A DNA stretch of 64,000 nucleotides from Natrinema gelatinilyticum (lineage in GTDB: Archaea > Halobacteriota > Halobacteria > Halobacteriales > Natrialbaceae). Where the stretch lies: contig NZ_CP100757.1 of assembly GCF_024266705.1 (NCBI RefSeq), positions 1,364,001 through 1,428,000 on the forward strand. The letters are read 5' to 3'. Of this stretch, positions 43,265-51,792 are shown piece after piece. A model generated the notes under the pieces. The model did no database searches and was not told the origin of the DNA. It worked only from the letters and a program-made list of their open reading frames with translations. A program made the position numbers and the translations under genes. The first letter of the stretch is position 1; each line of letters opens with the position of its first letter.

Positions 43265-44770
43265 TCAGTTACCGCCTGCGAGCGTGGGGTCGTCCTCGCC
43301 GAACTCGACGTTGATGTTTTTCACTCGCGTGTGGTCCAGCAGTTCCGAGAGGTCCTCCTTGTTCCCAATCCCGCTCTGTTTGTAACCACCAAACGGCGCA
43401 CCGATGTAGTGACGGCCATGCTGGTTGATCCAGATGTATCCGGACTCGACGTCGTTCGCGGTTCGGTGTGCATCGTTCAGGTCGTTCGTCCAGACGCTCG
43501 CCGTCAGCCCGTACTCGATGTCGTTCGCGATTTCGATCATCTCGTCGTAGTCGCTCCAGGTCAGTACCGACAGCACCGGGCCGAACGTCTCCTCCTTGAC
43601 GATCGTCATCCCCGGTTCGACGTCGAAGACGGTCGGCTCGAGGAAGTAGCCCCCGTCGTATTCGTCGACGGCCTCGCCGCCGAACAGGACCTCGGCGCCC
43701 TCGTCTTTCGCGATATCGAAGTACGTACACACCTTCTCGTACTGTGGTTCCGAGACGACGGCCCCCATCGTGTTCGACTCATCGAACGGATCCCCGATCG
43801 TGACCTCCTCGAGGCGGTCGATCAGTGGCGGGACGACATCGTCGTAGGCGTCCTCGTGGACGAGTAGACGAGTCCCGCTGCCACAGGACTGTCCCTGCCA
43901 GGGTAGCGCCATCGCCCCTTGGAGCCCGTCGAGGACGCGATTCATGTCTGCATCGGGGTAGACGATGAAGGGGTTTTTGCCGCCCAGTTCGAGCAGAACG
44001 GGTGAGAGGTTCTCGGCGGCACCCTTCATGATCTTCTTGCCGGTCGCGGGGCTGCCGACCATCGAGATGAGCCGCACGTCAGGGTGTTCGACGAGGTTCG
44101 CGCCGGTCTCGCCGAACCCGGTGACGACGTTGATCAGCCCCTCCGGGAACAGTCCGCACTCGTGGACGAGGTGGCCGATGTACAGCGCCGACAGTGGGGT
44201 GTATTCGGACGGTTTGACGACGATCCCGTTACCGGCGACGATCGCCGGCGCGATCTTCTCGGCGACGAACATCGTCGGGTGGTTGAACGGGATGATGCCG
44301 GCGACAACGCCGTAGGGCTCCCGCTGCGTGAAGTTGTGGTTTTCCGCGCCCGTCGGGATCGTTTCGCCCTTGAGTTCGGTCGCGAGCCCGGCATAGTACT
44401 GGAGGTTTCGAGCTCCTTTCTCCGTATCGAACTTCATCCGGGAGATGCTGCTGCCGTTGTCCGCGACGTCGAGGTTCGTCAACTCCCTCTGGTGGTCGAG
44501 CAGCAGGTCAGCGAACGCCTCGACCCGTTCGCGCCGTTCGAACACGTCGATCTGACGCCACTCCTGGCTCGCCCGCTCCGCCGCCTGGACGGCCTCGTCC
44601 ACTTGCGATTCGGTCGCGATCGGTACCTCTGTCAGAATTTCGCCCGTCGAGGGACACTCGTTCTCGAACGTCTCCTCACTCGAAACGAACTCACCGTCGA
44701 TATACATTCGGTCCTCGATCTGCAGGGAGACACGCTTCCTCGACAACGTCTCTAGTTCATGTTCGAACAT
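43265..44770 (-). CDS. NAD(P)-dependent aldehyde dehydrogenase
   Basis: A 501-residue ALDH. Cofactor region GVVAGIIPFNHPTMFVAEKIAPAIVAGN, general base in LLELGGKNPF, the nucleophile in GQSCGSGTRL and the EETFGPVLSV motif are all intact. It oxidises an aldehyde to a carboxylate using NAD(P). The gene is monocistronic, separated by 82 nt from the SMC-related gene and 84 nt from the solute-binding-like gene. The substrate cannot be deduced; oxidising an aldehyde released by the DapA-type aldolase nearby is one possibility. Confidence 0.9.
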   Translation of the reverse strand: MFEHELETLSRKRVSLQIEDRMYIDGEFVSSEETFENECPSTGEILTEVPIATESQVDEAVQAAERASQEWRQIDVFERRERVEAFADLLLDHQRELTNLDVADNGSSISRMKFDTEKGARNLQYYAGLATELKGETIPTGAENHNFTQREPYGVVAGIIPFNHPTMFVAEKIAPAIVAGNGIVVKPSEYTPLSALYIGHLVHECGLFPEGLINVVTGFGETGANLVEHPDVRLISMVGSPATGKKIMKGAAENLSPVLLELGGKNPFIVYPDADMNRVLDGLQGAMALPWQGQSCGSGTRLLVHEDAYDDVVPPLIDRLEEVTIGDPFDESNTMGAVVSEPQYEKVCTYFDIAKDEGAEVLFGGEAVDEYDGGYFLEPTVFDVEPGMTIVKEETFGPVLSVLTWSDYDEMIEIANDIEYGLTASVWTNDLNDAHRTANDVESGYIWINQHGRHYIGAPFGGYKQSGIGNKEDLSELLDHTRVKNINVEFGEDDPTLAGGN

Positions 44771-44854
44771 GCTATGACGTGTTTCCTGCTATTATATAGC
44801 AGTTGTGTCTATCACGTCACCGCTCCCGCGGCTCGGGTTCGTGTCGAGGTCACG

Positions 44855-45775
44855 TCAGTTCGGGAACAGGCGTTCGTCGGCGATTGGAACCGTCTCGAAG
44901 ACACCGTACCGGCTAGCGTACTCCATCCAGTCCCGGACGTTCCGCCGCTGGTCGGTCTCGAGAACGAAAGGACAGTCGACACCGTCGGTGACACGCCGAA
45001 GCGCCTCGACGGACCGTTCGCCCGACCACTCCCCAGAGTCATCCTCCTCCAGGAACGCGGCGAGGACCTGATCTCGGTTCTCGTAACGGTACGCTCGCGA
45101 CCGCTGGAGTGCATCGACAAACGCACGTACGCGAACGGGATCCGTTTCGTACAGCTCACTGTCGACACAGATCAGGTGGACGAGCGGCCGATATCCGGTG
45201 AGAGTAGTCCACTCCTCCCCCATATCGTAGAGAAGCCGGTATTCGGGATTCTCTCGCAGCCCCCAGTACCAGTCGTTGATCCGTTCGACGGCGTCGAGTT
45301 CGCCGGCCTGCATCCGATCGGCTAATCGCTGGTGCGTGTCGACGACCCAGTCGACAGCATCGGGGTCACAGTCGAATCGGTCCTCGATGATCGCTTTGTG
45401 ATAGGTCATCGCCAGCGACCGGTCGTGAATGCCGACCCGCATTCCTTCGAGGTCCTGTGGATCGGAGATACCGTCACTTTCACGGACAAACATTCCATTG
45501 CCCCGCTGGTAGGTGAGTCCGGCCGCGACCGCTAATGGGTCCGTCGGGACCACATCCGTGTGACTCACCTGTTTCGCAGTGACGTACTTACCCATCGACA
45601 TCGTCGTGGCATCGAGTTCACCGGAGAGGAGTAATTGATCCTTCTGTGGCGAGTGATTGTGCTCTAGTCGAATCGTCCCGTACTCCAGTGTTACCCGGCC
45701 ATTTTCGAGCGCGTAATAGAACTGTCGAGTGTTGTAAAACGGGGTCGTACTGAAGGCTAACGTCGCCTCTGTCAT
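44855..45775 (-). CDS. Periplasmic-binding-fold protein without signal (NMT1/dihydroxyphthalate decarboxylase-like)
   Basis: A 306-residue type 2 periplasmic-binding-fold protein: LSGELDATTMSMGKYVTAKQ, ISDPQDLEGMRVGIHDRSLA, MQAGELDAVERINDWYWGLR and a C-terminal VRAFVDALQRSRAYRYENRD. There is no signal peptide, twin-arginine motif or lipobox, and no permease or ATPase gene beside it. The fold is shared by cytosolic 4,5-dihydroxyphthalate decarboxylase (Pht5), so an enzyme or ligand sensor is as likely as a transporter component. Divergent from the amidohydrolase operon across 518 bp with several inverted repeats. Confidence 0.6.
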   Translation of the reverse strand: MTEATLAFSTTPFYNTRQFYYALENGRVTLEYGTIRLEHNHSPQKDQLLLSGELDATTMSMGKYVTAKQVSHTDVVPTDPLAVAAGLTYQRGNGMFVRESDGISDPQDLEGMRVGIHDRSLAMTYHKAIIEDRFDCDPDAVDWVVDTHQRLADRMQAGELDAVERINDWYWGLRENPEYRLLYDMGEEWTTLTGYRPLVHLICVDSELYETDPVRVRAFVDALQRSRAYRYENRDQVLAAFLEEDDSGEWSGERSVEALRRVTDGVDCPFVLETDQRRNVRDWMEYASRYGVFETVPIADERLFPN

Positions 45776-46293
45776 ACCCCCTACTTCGTATCAACTGCCA
45801 AAAACCTGGTGCTGGATTTGTGTCATCTGTCGTTCGAAGAAGTATTTCTCCCGTGTCGACTGGTCCCACAGAACCCGTATATTCATATCACAGAGATGAT
45901 TTCACGAATAATGCACTAAGTGCGTTATTGAGGTAGTGAAATAGCTATCCAGATTTGTATTTCACAAATCACCCGCTCGCATCATCCGGCAAAATCCGAC
46001 TGGGCTCGAGAATGTGAACACGTAACAAGAATGTGAACGACTATCGTAATATTAGCGGAAAATTCGGACCGAGACATGCAAACCAAAGTCCCAATATTTT
46101 ATATTGTGTATCTAAAACTGTGAATAATATACTCAGTACGTTAATCGACGGGTACGAATCAGTGTCAGATGGGTGCGATGCGATAATCGGTTTTAACGAG
46201 CGGCCGATTGATCCAGTAACCAGGGGACGACGATTATGATCTGTAGGTGCAGACGTAAGCTATATTATCGATGGTCCGGAAATGAGGAGTTGT
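45776..46293. other. AT-rich intergenic region with three inverted repeats
   Basis: No gene is visible. The repeats are AATAATGCACT-A-AGTGCGTTATT (45907-45929, one mismatch), GATTTGT-ATTTC-ACAAATC (45952-45970, perfect) and CAATAT-TTT-ATATTG (46092-46106, perfect). ATTTCAC(G/A)AAT also occurs as a direct repeat at 45899 and 45959. The region separates two divergent genes and is the likeliest regulatory hub of the window. Confidence 0.55.
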
Positions 46294-47682
46294 ATGTCAG
46301 TAGACCTCGTGGTCAACAATTGTACACTCGTGACGCCGGAGGGCCAGATCGGCCCGAACGCAGGGGTCGCGGTTGATGACGGTGAAATCGTCGCCGTCGG
46401 AGCGGATGACAGCCTCCCGGAGGCTGACGAAGTCATCGACGCCGACGGACAGTATCTTACACCGGGTGTAATCGACTGTCACATCCACAACCGAACTCCC
46501 GGTTTAGAGTACAAGGAAGACTGGGAGACGGCGACGCGTGCCGCCGCTGCCGGCGGCGTGACGACCGTCATGGGAATGCCCAACACCGATCCAGTCATCG
46601 ACCAGCCGGAACACATTCAGACGAAGGCCGAGCTCGGCGAGGAGAACGCGCTCGTCGACTTTCAGTTCTATGCGGTGATTACGTCTAATAACTACGACCA
46701 GGTTCATGACCTCGACGAAGCAGGCGTCGTCGGCTACAAGGTTTTCCTCGGGACCACTATCGGTGCAATCCCCCCGCCGAACGACGGCGAACTCCTCGAG
46801 GCGATGGAACAGGTCGCCGAGACCAACAAGCGCCTGGGCTTCCACGAGGAGAACGACCAGATCCTCACACATCTCGCCGAGAAGTTTCAGGAGGAAGAAA
46901 AAAACGATCCGATCTATCACACCTGGTCGCGCCCACCGATCACGGAACGAGAGGCGATCAACCGGACGATCCTGTTCGCCGACGAAACGGGCGCGAAGAT
47001 TCATATGTTCCACCTCTCCTGTGGAACGGGTGCACAGCTCGTCGCCGAAGGCAAAGAGAAAGGCGTCGACGTCACCGCCGAAACCATGCCGCACTACCTC
47101 TGGTTCACCGAGGACGTGATGCGCGAAAAGGGCAACGTCGCGCGTATCCAGCCCCCGATTCGCGACCAGGAAGAACAGGACATCCTCTGGGAAGAGGTCC
47201 ACGGCGACGGCATCGACTGCATCGCTACGGATCACTCCCCGCATACCGACGAGGAGAAAGGCATGGATGACCCATTCAAGAACACTTGGGAGGTCATCTC
47301 CGGATTCGTCGGCCTCGAGACCGAAGTTCCCGCCATGCTGACGTTCGTCAACGACGGCAAGATGAGCCTCGAGCAATGGATCGACATGCACTCGACCCAG
47401 CCCGCGAAGATCTGGGGAATGTACCCCCAGAAGGGGTCGCTCCAGGTCGGCACTGACGCCGACTTTACCATCTTCGACCTCGACGAGGAGTGGACCCTCG
47501 AGGACCGCAACTCGCTGCACTCGAAAAACACCGTCACGCCGTTCGAGGGTGAGACCTTCCAGGGGAAGGTCACGAAGACGATCGTCCGTGGCGACGTCGT
47601 CTACGATGACGGTGCCGTCGTCGGCGACTCCGGACATGGCACGCAGGTGGAGGTTGACGAAATCGACAACGATTACGCATGA
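46294..47682 (+). CDS. Dihydroorotase/hydantoinase-like amidohydrolase
   Basis: A 462-residue cyclic amidohydrolase. Metal site: DCHIHNRTPG (His-x-His and Arg), the carboxylated Lys in VVGYKVFLG, His in GFHEEN, His in FHLSCG and Asp in CIATDHSPHTDEEK. The AllB/PyrC-type layout is complete. It hydrolyses a cyclic amide ring such as dihydroorotate, allantoin or a hydantoin. A Shine-Dalgarno-like GAGG lies 6 nt before the ATG. It overlaps the next gene by 4 nt, so its product is probably passed to the C45 hydrolase. Being outside a pyrimidine operon, a catabolic role is favoured. Confidence 0.86.
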   Translation: MSVDLVVNNCTLVTPEGQIGPNAGVAVDDGEIVAVGADDSLPEADEVIDADGQYLTPGVIDCHIHNRTPGLEYKEDWETATRAAAAGGVTTVMGMPNTDPVIDQPEHIQTKAELGEENALVDFQFYAVITSNNYDQVHDLDEAGVVGYKVFLGTTIGAIPPPNDGELLEAMEQVAETNKRLGFHEENDQILTHLAEKFQEEEKNDPIYHTWSRPPITEREAINRTILFADETGAKIHMFHLSCGTGAQLVAEGKEKGVDVTAETMPHYLWFTEDVMREKGNVARIQPPIRDQEEQDILWEEVHGDGIDCIATDHSPHTDEEKGMDDPFKNTWEVISGFVGLETEVPAMLTFVNDGKMSLEQWIDMHSTQPAKIWGMYPQKGSLQVGTDADFTIFDLDEEWTLEDRNSLHSKNTVTPFEGETFQGKVTKTIVRGDVVYDDGAVVGDSGHGTQVEVDEIDNDYA

Positions 47683-48899
47683 ACACGGACATATACGACC
47701 GCGGTCGGGAGACTGGGCGGCGACTGCAGGCGGCCATCGAACACAACCTCGATGGGTTCTGGCGCGCCGTCGCCGACCGTGACATCGATCGCAACACGGT
47801 ACGAACTGTAGCGACCGATCACCGCGACCGGCTGACCGAGGACACCCGGTCTCGTATCCGGGGGATGGCGGACGCCGCCGCTGTCCCGTACCGCGACCTG
47901 CTCGCGTTCAACCTATTCGAAGAGACGCTCGTCACCGACGGCTGTACGACGGCTATCGCCGCCGGCGACGCCGCAGCAGACGGTGAGACGATCTTCTTCA
48001 AACAGAGCGACAAGAAGGGTGCCGACGAGTTCGAAGGCGAGAACTACCACCAGCACCAGCAGATCAACGTCGTCAGCATCGAGAACCCGGCCGACAAGAA
48101 CAAGATCATCGGCGTCACTGCCGCCGGTTCCACGGCCGTCAAGATGGGAATGAACGACGAGGGCGTCGCTATCGGTAGTAACATCTCCCGGACGGTCACC
48201 TTCGATGAGGAAGGCACGGATTCGAAAGACTGGGCCGCCGCCTCTCGCGGGGAGTACATGCGTCAGGGGCTGCTCCACGGTGACACCGCCGAGGAAGTCG
48301 CAAAACACATTACGCCGATGCTGTTCTCGGACCCGATGTCCTCGCCGGGGAACATCCCCATCGCGGACGCCGAGAAAGCGATTATCCTTGAGGGCGAATT
48401 TACCCACCTCGCGAGTGAGTGGGTCGAAGATGACGTCATCGGGCGTGCCAACAAGTTCCAGGCCCTCGACCATCTCGCGCGTTCCCGTGAGGAGATCCCC
48501 TCGAGTTACAGCCGGTACGAGCGCGTCATGGAGGTCCTCGAAGAGAACGACGGCGACGTCACCGTCGAGACGATGCGGGACCTCTCGACCGACCACGAGA
48601 ACGGCCCCGGTCTCGAGTCGGTCTGTCGTCACGAAGAAGACCACTACACCGACGAAACGTCGCTCTCGGCGGCGATCTTCGACCTTGACGGCGAGGCCCC
48701 TGAAACCAGCGAAATATACATCGCGCTCGGCAAGCCGTGTCACGCCTGGCGCACCGAGGAAGGAAACGGCTGGCTCAACATCACCGCCGACGCCACCGAA
48801 GCCGACGTCCCGGATCGGTTCCTCACCGGCGAGGCGTGGCTCGAACACTACACCGAGGAAGCGTACGAGGGGGAGCGAGAACTCGCACCCCTTCGGTGA
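47679..48899 (+). CDS. C45-family autoproteolytic acyltransferase/hydrolase
   Basis: A 406-residue Ntn-hydrolase of the C45 type (isopenicillin N acyltransferase-like). The autoprocessing site is DGCTTAIAAG, with Cys89 expected to become the N-terminal nucleophile after self-cleavage. Downstream family features are TIFFKQSDKKG, a VVSIENP strand, GVTAAGSTAVKMGMNDEGVA, GSNISRT and a YSRYERVMEVL helix. Relatives hydrolyse or transfer acyl groups on amines. It overlaps the amidohydrolase gene (ATGA) and is convergent with another Ntn-hydrolase gene of a different clan. The substrate is unknown. Confidence 0.82.
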   Translation: MNTDIYDRGRETGRRLQAAIEHNLDGFWRAVADRDIDRNTVRTVATDHRDRLTEDTRSRIRGMADAAAVPYRDLLAFNLFEETLVTDGCTTAIAAGDAAADGETIFFKQSDKKGADEFEGENYHQHQQINVVSIENPADKNKIIGVTAAGSTAVKMGMNDEGVAIGSNISRTVTFDEEGTDSKDWAAASRGEYMRQGLLHGDTAEEVAKHITPMLFSDPMSSPGNIPIADAEKAIILEGEFTHLASEWVEDDVIGRANKFQALDHLARSREEIPSSYSRYERVMEVLEENDGDVTVETMRDLSTDHENGPGLESVCRHEEDHYTDETSLSAAIFDLDGEAPETSEIYIALGKPCHAWRTEEGNGWLNITADATEADVPDRFLTGEAWLEHYTEEAYEGERELAPLR

Positions 48900-49004
48900 G
48901 GAGGAGTTAATCCTCCTGCCGTATAAACCGCCGAAATCGCCAGCTTCTATCGCCGACGGTGCAAACACACCGATCGCCTCAATTGCGTTTCATCGTTTTC
49001 TAGT

Positions 49005-51656
49005 TCACTTGCCTCCGTTACCGTTCTTCGAACTGCTCGTTTCGTCCGCGTTCGAGCCCGATCTCATCTTCCCGACGTCGGACCGACCGGACAGGACGAA
49101 AATAGAACTAACCTCGCTCCGGGCGGCGACCTCACCGGGTTCGAACAGCAGATCCTTATACTGAAAGTCGGTGAACATGTTTAACTGGTCGTCGTAGTGA
49201 GTAGACTGTGAACCGTCGGGTCCAACGTGACCCGAGTTGCCGGGAGGGAGGACGTTTTCGGCGACGATCTCTTCGCCTAAGCGCACAAAGTGGTTTTCCG
49301 TCCCACGATTCATTCGGGGCATCTCGCCCGCGTCGCCGATGCCCACTGGCACGCCAAAGAGCGTCTGGTTCGAGAGCGGATCGATGGCCGGCGAGGATTC
49401 CCACTCCGCAACGTTCTCACCGTACTCTGCTCGGAGTTCGGCGACGACGTCTCGGAACGCCCCTCGTAGCGTTCCGTCGGGATCTCCATCGAAATAGTCG
49501 ACGGCCGTGTTTAGAGCCGTCTTTTCTGGATTGAGTGCGCGCATTAGCGTTCCCCGACCGTACCGGTAGTCCAAAACGATCGTGGCGACGTCGAACAGAG
49601 GGCCGTAGACGGGCTCGAACGTTCGCTTGAGCAGCCGATCGAAGAAAGCATCGAACACCACTAGCCCCGGTGAGTATGGCCCGAGGTAATCCTCGCCCGA
49701 TCCTTGGCGATAGTCGTCCCACGCCCGCAACGCATCGGCCGCATCCGCTTCAATATCGTCGAGGTCAGCATCCGCTAGCGAATCGAGCAGCGGCTGTTTG
49801 TATCGGATCGCACGTAGGTCCACGAACGAGGTGTCGTAGACGACGTGTTTGAGGAATTCGTAGTCGACGGCACCGCGTTCGGCGAGGCGGTGTTCGACGA
49901 GATTGATGATACGCTGAACTCGGTGGTCGACGCTCCAGGCGAAGCTCTTGTCGCCGTTATCCCAGTCGGGTGCCGGCTTATTGTTCCAGTTCGCGGCGTA
50001 GCCAGCGTCAGGATTGATCACGTACGGAACGTCCCCGTCGGCCGCTCGCAGGATGTCGTCCTCGGAGAGTTCGTGCGTCGTTCCGTCCGCGGGAAGACGC
50101 GTGTCCCACGGAACCGCCTCGGCGTCAGGGTACCGACCAAGGTGGAAGAACCCGATATTACCGTCAGTCCCAGCCCAGAGGAAGTTTACGGCGTAGTCGC
50201 AGTGGCGGGCGGCGTTGTGAAATTCGTCGACACTGGTCGCGAACTGAGCGTCGTAGAAGGCGCGAAACGAGTTCATGTCCCGGCCGTCGAATCCGCGCGT
50301 TTGGGCAATCGCCTCACCGGCGTCTGGATTGTACTCGGTGACGATGCCGTGGTGCGTCCGGCGTATCGCGACTCTTTCGTCCTCGGCGCCTGCGACTGGG
50401 ATTGTCTGGATTTCCGTCTCGATGTCGTGCGTTTCCCCTCGGAACTCGTATTGGTCGGGACCGTCCTCACGCGGGACGACGGACTCAACGAACGACTGGA
50501 CGCTCTTGTCGATACCGGCAGTAGTCCCGATCGCGCCGTAGCGGTTGTGGCCGAACATGACGAACGGGAAGCCAGCAACCGTCACGCCAGCGACGTCAAA
50601 GTTGGGGCCGTGGAGGCCGACCTCGTACATAACCGACGGCGTGGAAAACGACATCTGCGGACCGCCCATCATCAGTGCATCGCCGCTCTCGGTGATGTCG
50701 CCGTGGACGACCAGCGCCTTGCTTCCGAGTTTCGTCGTGAGACCGAGGTCGTCGAGCCCTCCAGCGATCGTTCGTCGCCGCTCTCGTTCGCGTTCGAACG
50801 AGCGGACCGGCGACGCGGGAAGTCGCGAGTCGCCGCCCGTGAGTTGGTTGCTCCGGCCACCAATCTCGCCCGATGAGACTCGTTGGCGCGATCGAGTTCC
50901 GTCGATTTCGTCAGCCGTCCCACCGCTACCATCTCCCGCAGGTGTGTAGGGCGGAACGTATCCGGGGTTCGGACGATCGGCCGACGTCGGCGCGTCGGGG
51001 TCGTCTCCCCACTGAAAGTCGTCGAACAGCGCCATCGCCGTCTCCCCGTCGTGGCGTTCGCGCAATCCCGAGAGGATGGCTGCGTTCAGCGTCTCCAGGG
51101 TGGCCCCGGAGAAGAAAATCATCGCAGCAGCGAAGACTCCAGCGACATCCTCGCGTGTCCAAGATTCAGGCTTGAAGTCGTGCACTACGAACCCCCGATG
51201 GAGTTCTGCCTCGCCCGCTTCGATCGCATCGATGTGGCGGTTGATGCCCTCGGCGTACGCTTCGAGGGCCATCCGGTGTTCGTCGTCGAGTTGCGTTTTG
51301 ATCTGTTCTTCGAGCGGGACCTTCGGGTGGTGGTCGATCCGAGCCTCCCTGTCGAATTCGATCCAGTCGGAGCCGAGCACCGCAGAGACTGTTCCGCGGT
51401 AGAACCGGCGGTACATCTCGAGTTGAAACAAGCGATCCTCCGCGATCGCGTATCCGTACCCGTAGAGAACGGCCTCGGCCCCATCTCCTCCCCGCGAATA
51501 GACGTGGGGAACGCCGTACTCGTCACGCCTGATCGTTACCTCGACGCTTCGATTGCCGCCGGACGGTTCGTACGCGAGCGTTTTCGTCGACGCAGCGACG
51601 GAAGCGAGGGCACCAGCGCCGGCCTTGATCATGGCTCGTCTGTTGACTCTTGCCAT
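49005..51656 (-). CDS. Penicillin acylase-family Ntn-hydrolase, exported
   Basis: An 883-residue penicillin-acylase-type (S45) precursor. The N-terminus NRRAMIKAGAGALASVAAS resembles a twin-arginine signal, so it is probably secreted. The alpha-chain start is YGVPHVYSRGGDGAEAVLYG. The expected processing point is the LGSKAL segment (Ser316 counted from an upstream ATG at 51668), where most relatives have GSN. The beta chain then shows GGPQMSFSTPSVMYEVGLHG and HNRYGAIGTTAG. A 70-residue Gly/Ser/Arg-rich spacer precedes the nucleophile. It would cleave acyl-amide bonds. Located 124 nt downstream of the DapA-type gene. Confidence 0.84.
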   Translation of the reverse strand: MARVNRRAMIKAGAGALASVAASTKTLAYEPSGGNRSVEVTIRRDEYGVPHVYSRGGDGAEAVLYGYGYAIAEDRLFQLEMYRRFYRGTVSAVLGSDWIEFDREARIDHHPKVPLEEQIKTQLDDEHRMALEAYAEGINRHIDAIEAGEAELHRGFVVHDFKPESWTREDVAGVFAAAMIFFSGATLETLNAAILSGLRERHDGETAMALFDDFQWGDDPDAPTSADRPNPGYVPPYTPAGDGSGGTADEIDGTRSRQRVSSGEIGGRSNQLTGGDSRLPASPVRSFERERERRRTIAGGLDDLGLTTKLGSKALVVHGDITESGDALMMGGPQMSFSTPSVMYEVGLHGPNFDVAGVTVAGFPFVMFGHNRYGAIGTTAGIDKSVQSFVESVVPREDGPDQYEFRGETHDIETEIQTIPVAGAEDERVAIRRTHHGIVTEYNPDAGEAIAQTRGFDGRDMNSFRAFYDAQFATSVDEFHNAARHCDYAVNFLWAGTDGNIGFFHLGRYPDAEAVPWDTRLPADGTTHELSEDDILRAADGDVPYVINPDAGYAANWNNKPAPDWDNGDKSFAWSVDHRVQRIINLVEHRLAERGAVDYEFLKHVVYDTSFVDLRAIRYKQPLLDSLADADLDDIEADAADALRAWDDYRQGSGEDYLGPYSPGLVVFDAFFDRLLKRTFEPVYGPLFDVATIVLDYRYGRGTLMRALNPEKTALNTAVDYFDGDPDGTLRGAFRDVVAELRAEYGENVAEWESSPAIDPLSNQTLFGVPVGIGDAGEMPRMNRGTENHFVRLGEEIVAENVLPPGNSGHVGPDGSQSTHYDDQLNMFTDFQYKDLLFEPGEVAARSEVSSIFVLSGRSDVGKMRSGSNADETSSSKNGNGGK

Positions 51657-51792
51657 GTGAACGGACATTTCGACATACTATATATTCCCATCGGTTGTTA
51701 GGAAAGTGAAACGGGTTCGAAACCCGATAGTGAAGGGTTGCCACAAAACGAGTACCGAAGAACGGGGAATCGAAAGATCGGCCCGGTCGGAG

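Noticed and set aside
45907..46106. CRISPR-like repeats
   Set aside because: The repeats are palindromes of different sequence with irregular spacing; there is no constant repeat-spacer structure and no cas gene.
46294..47682. Biosynthetic dihydroorotase (PyrC)
   Set aside because: The motifs fit the wider family, but it is coupled to a C45 hydrolase and far from pyrD and pyrE, so biosynthetic PyrC is not supported over a hydantoinase/allantoinase-like enzyme.
49005..51656. Dedicated N-acyl homoserine lactone acylase (quorum quenching)
   Set aside because: The family includes such enzymes, but nothing in the sequence distinguishes this from other amide substrates, and there is no signalling gene in the window.
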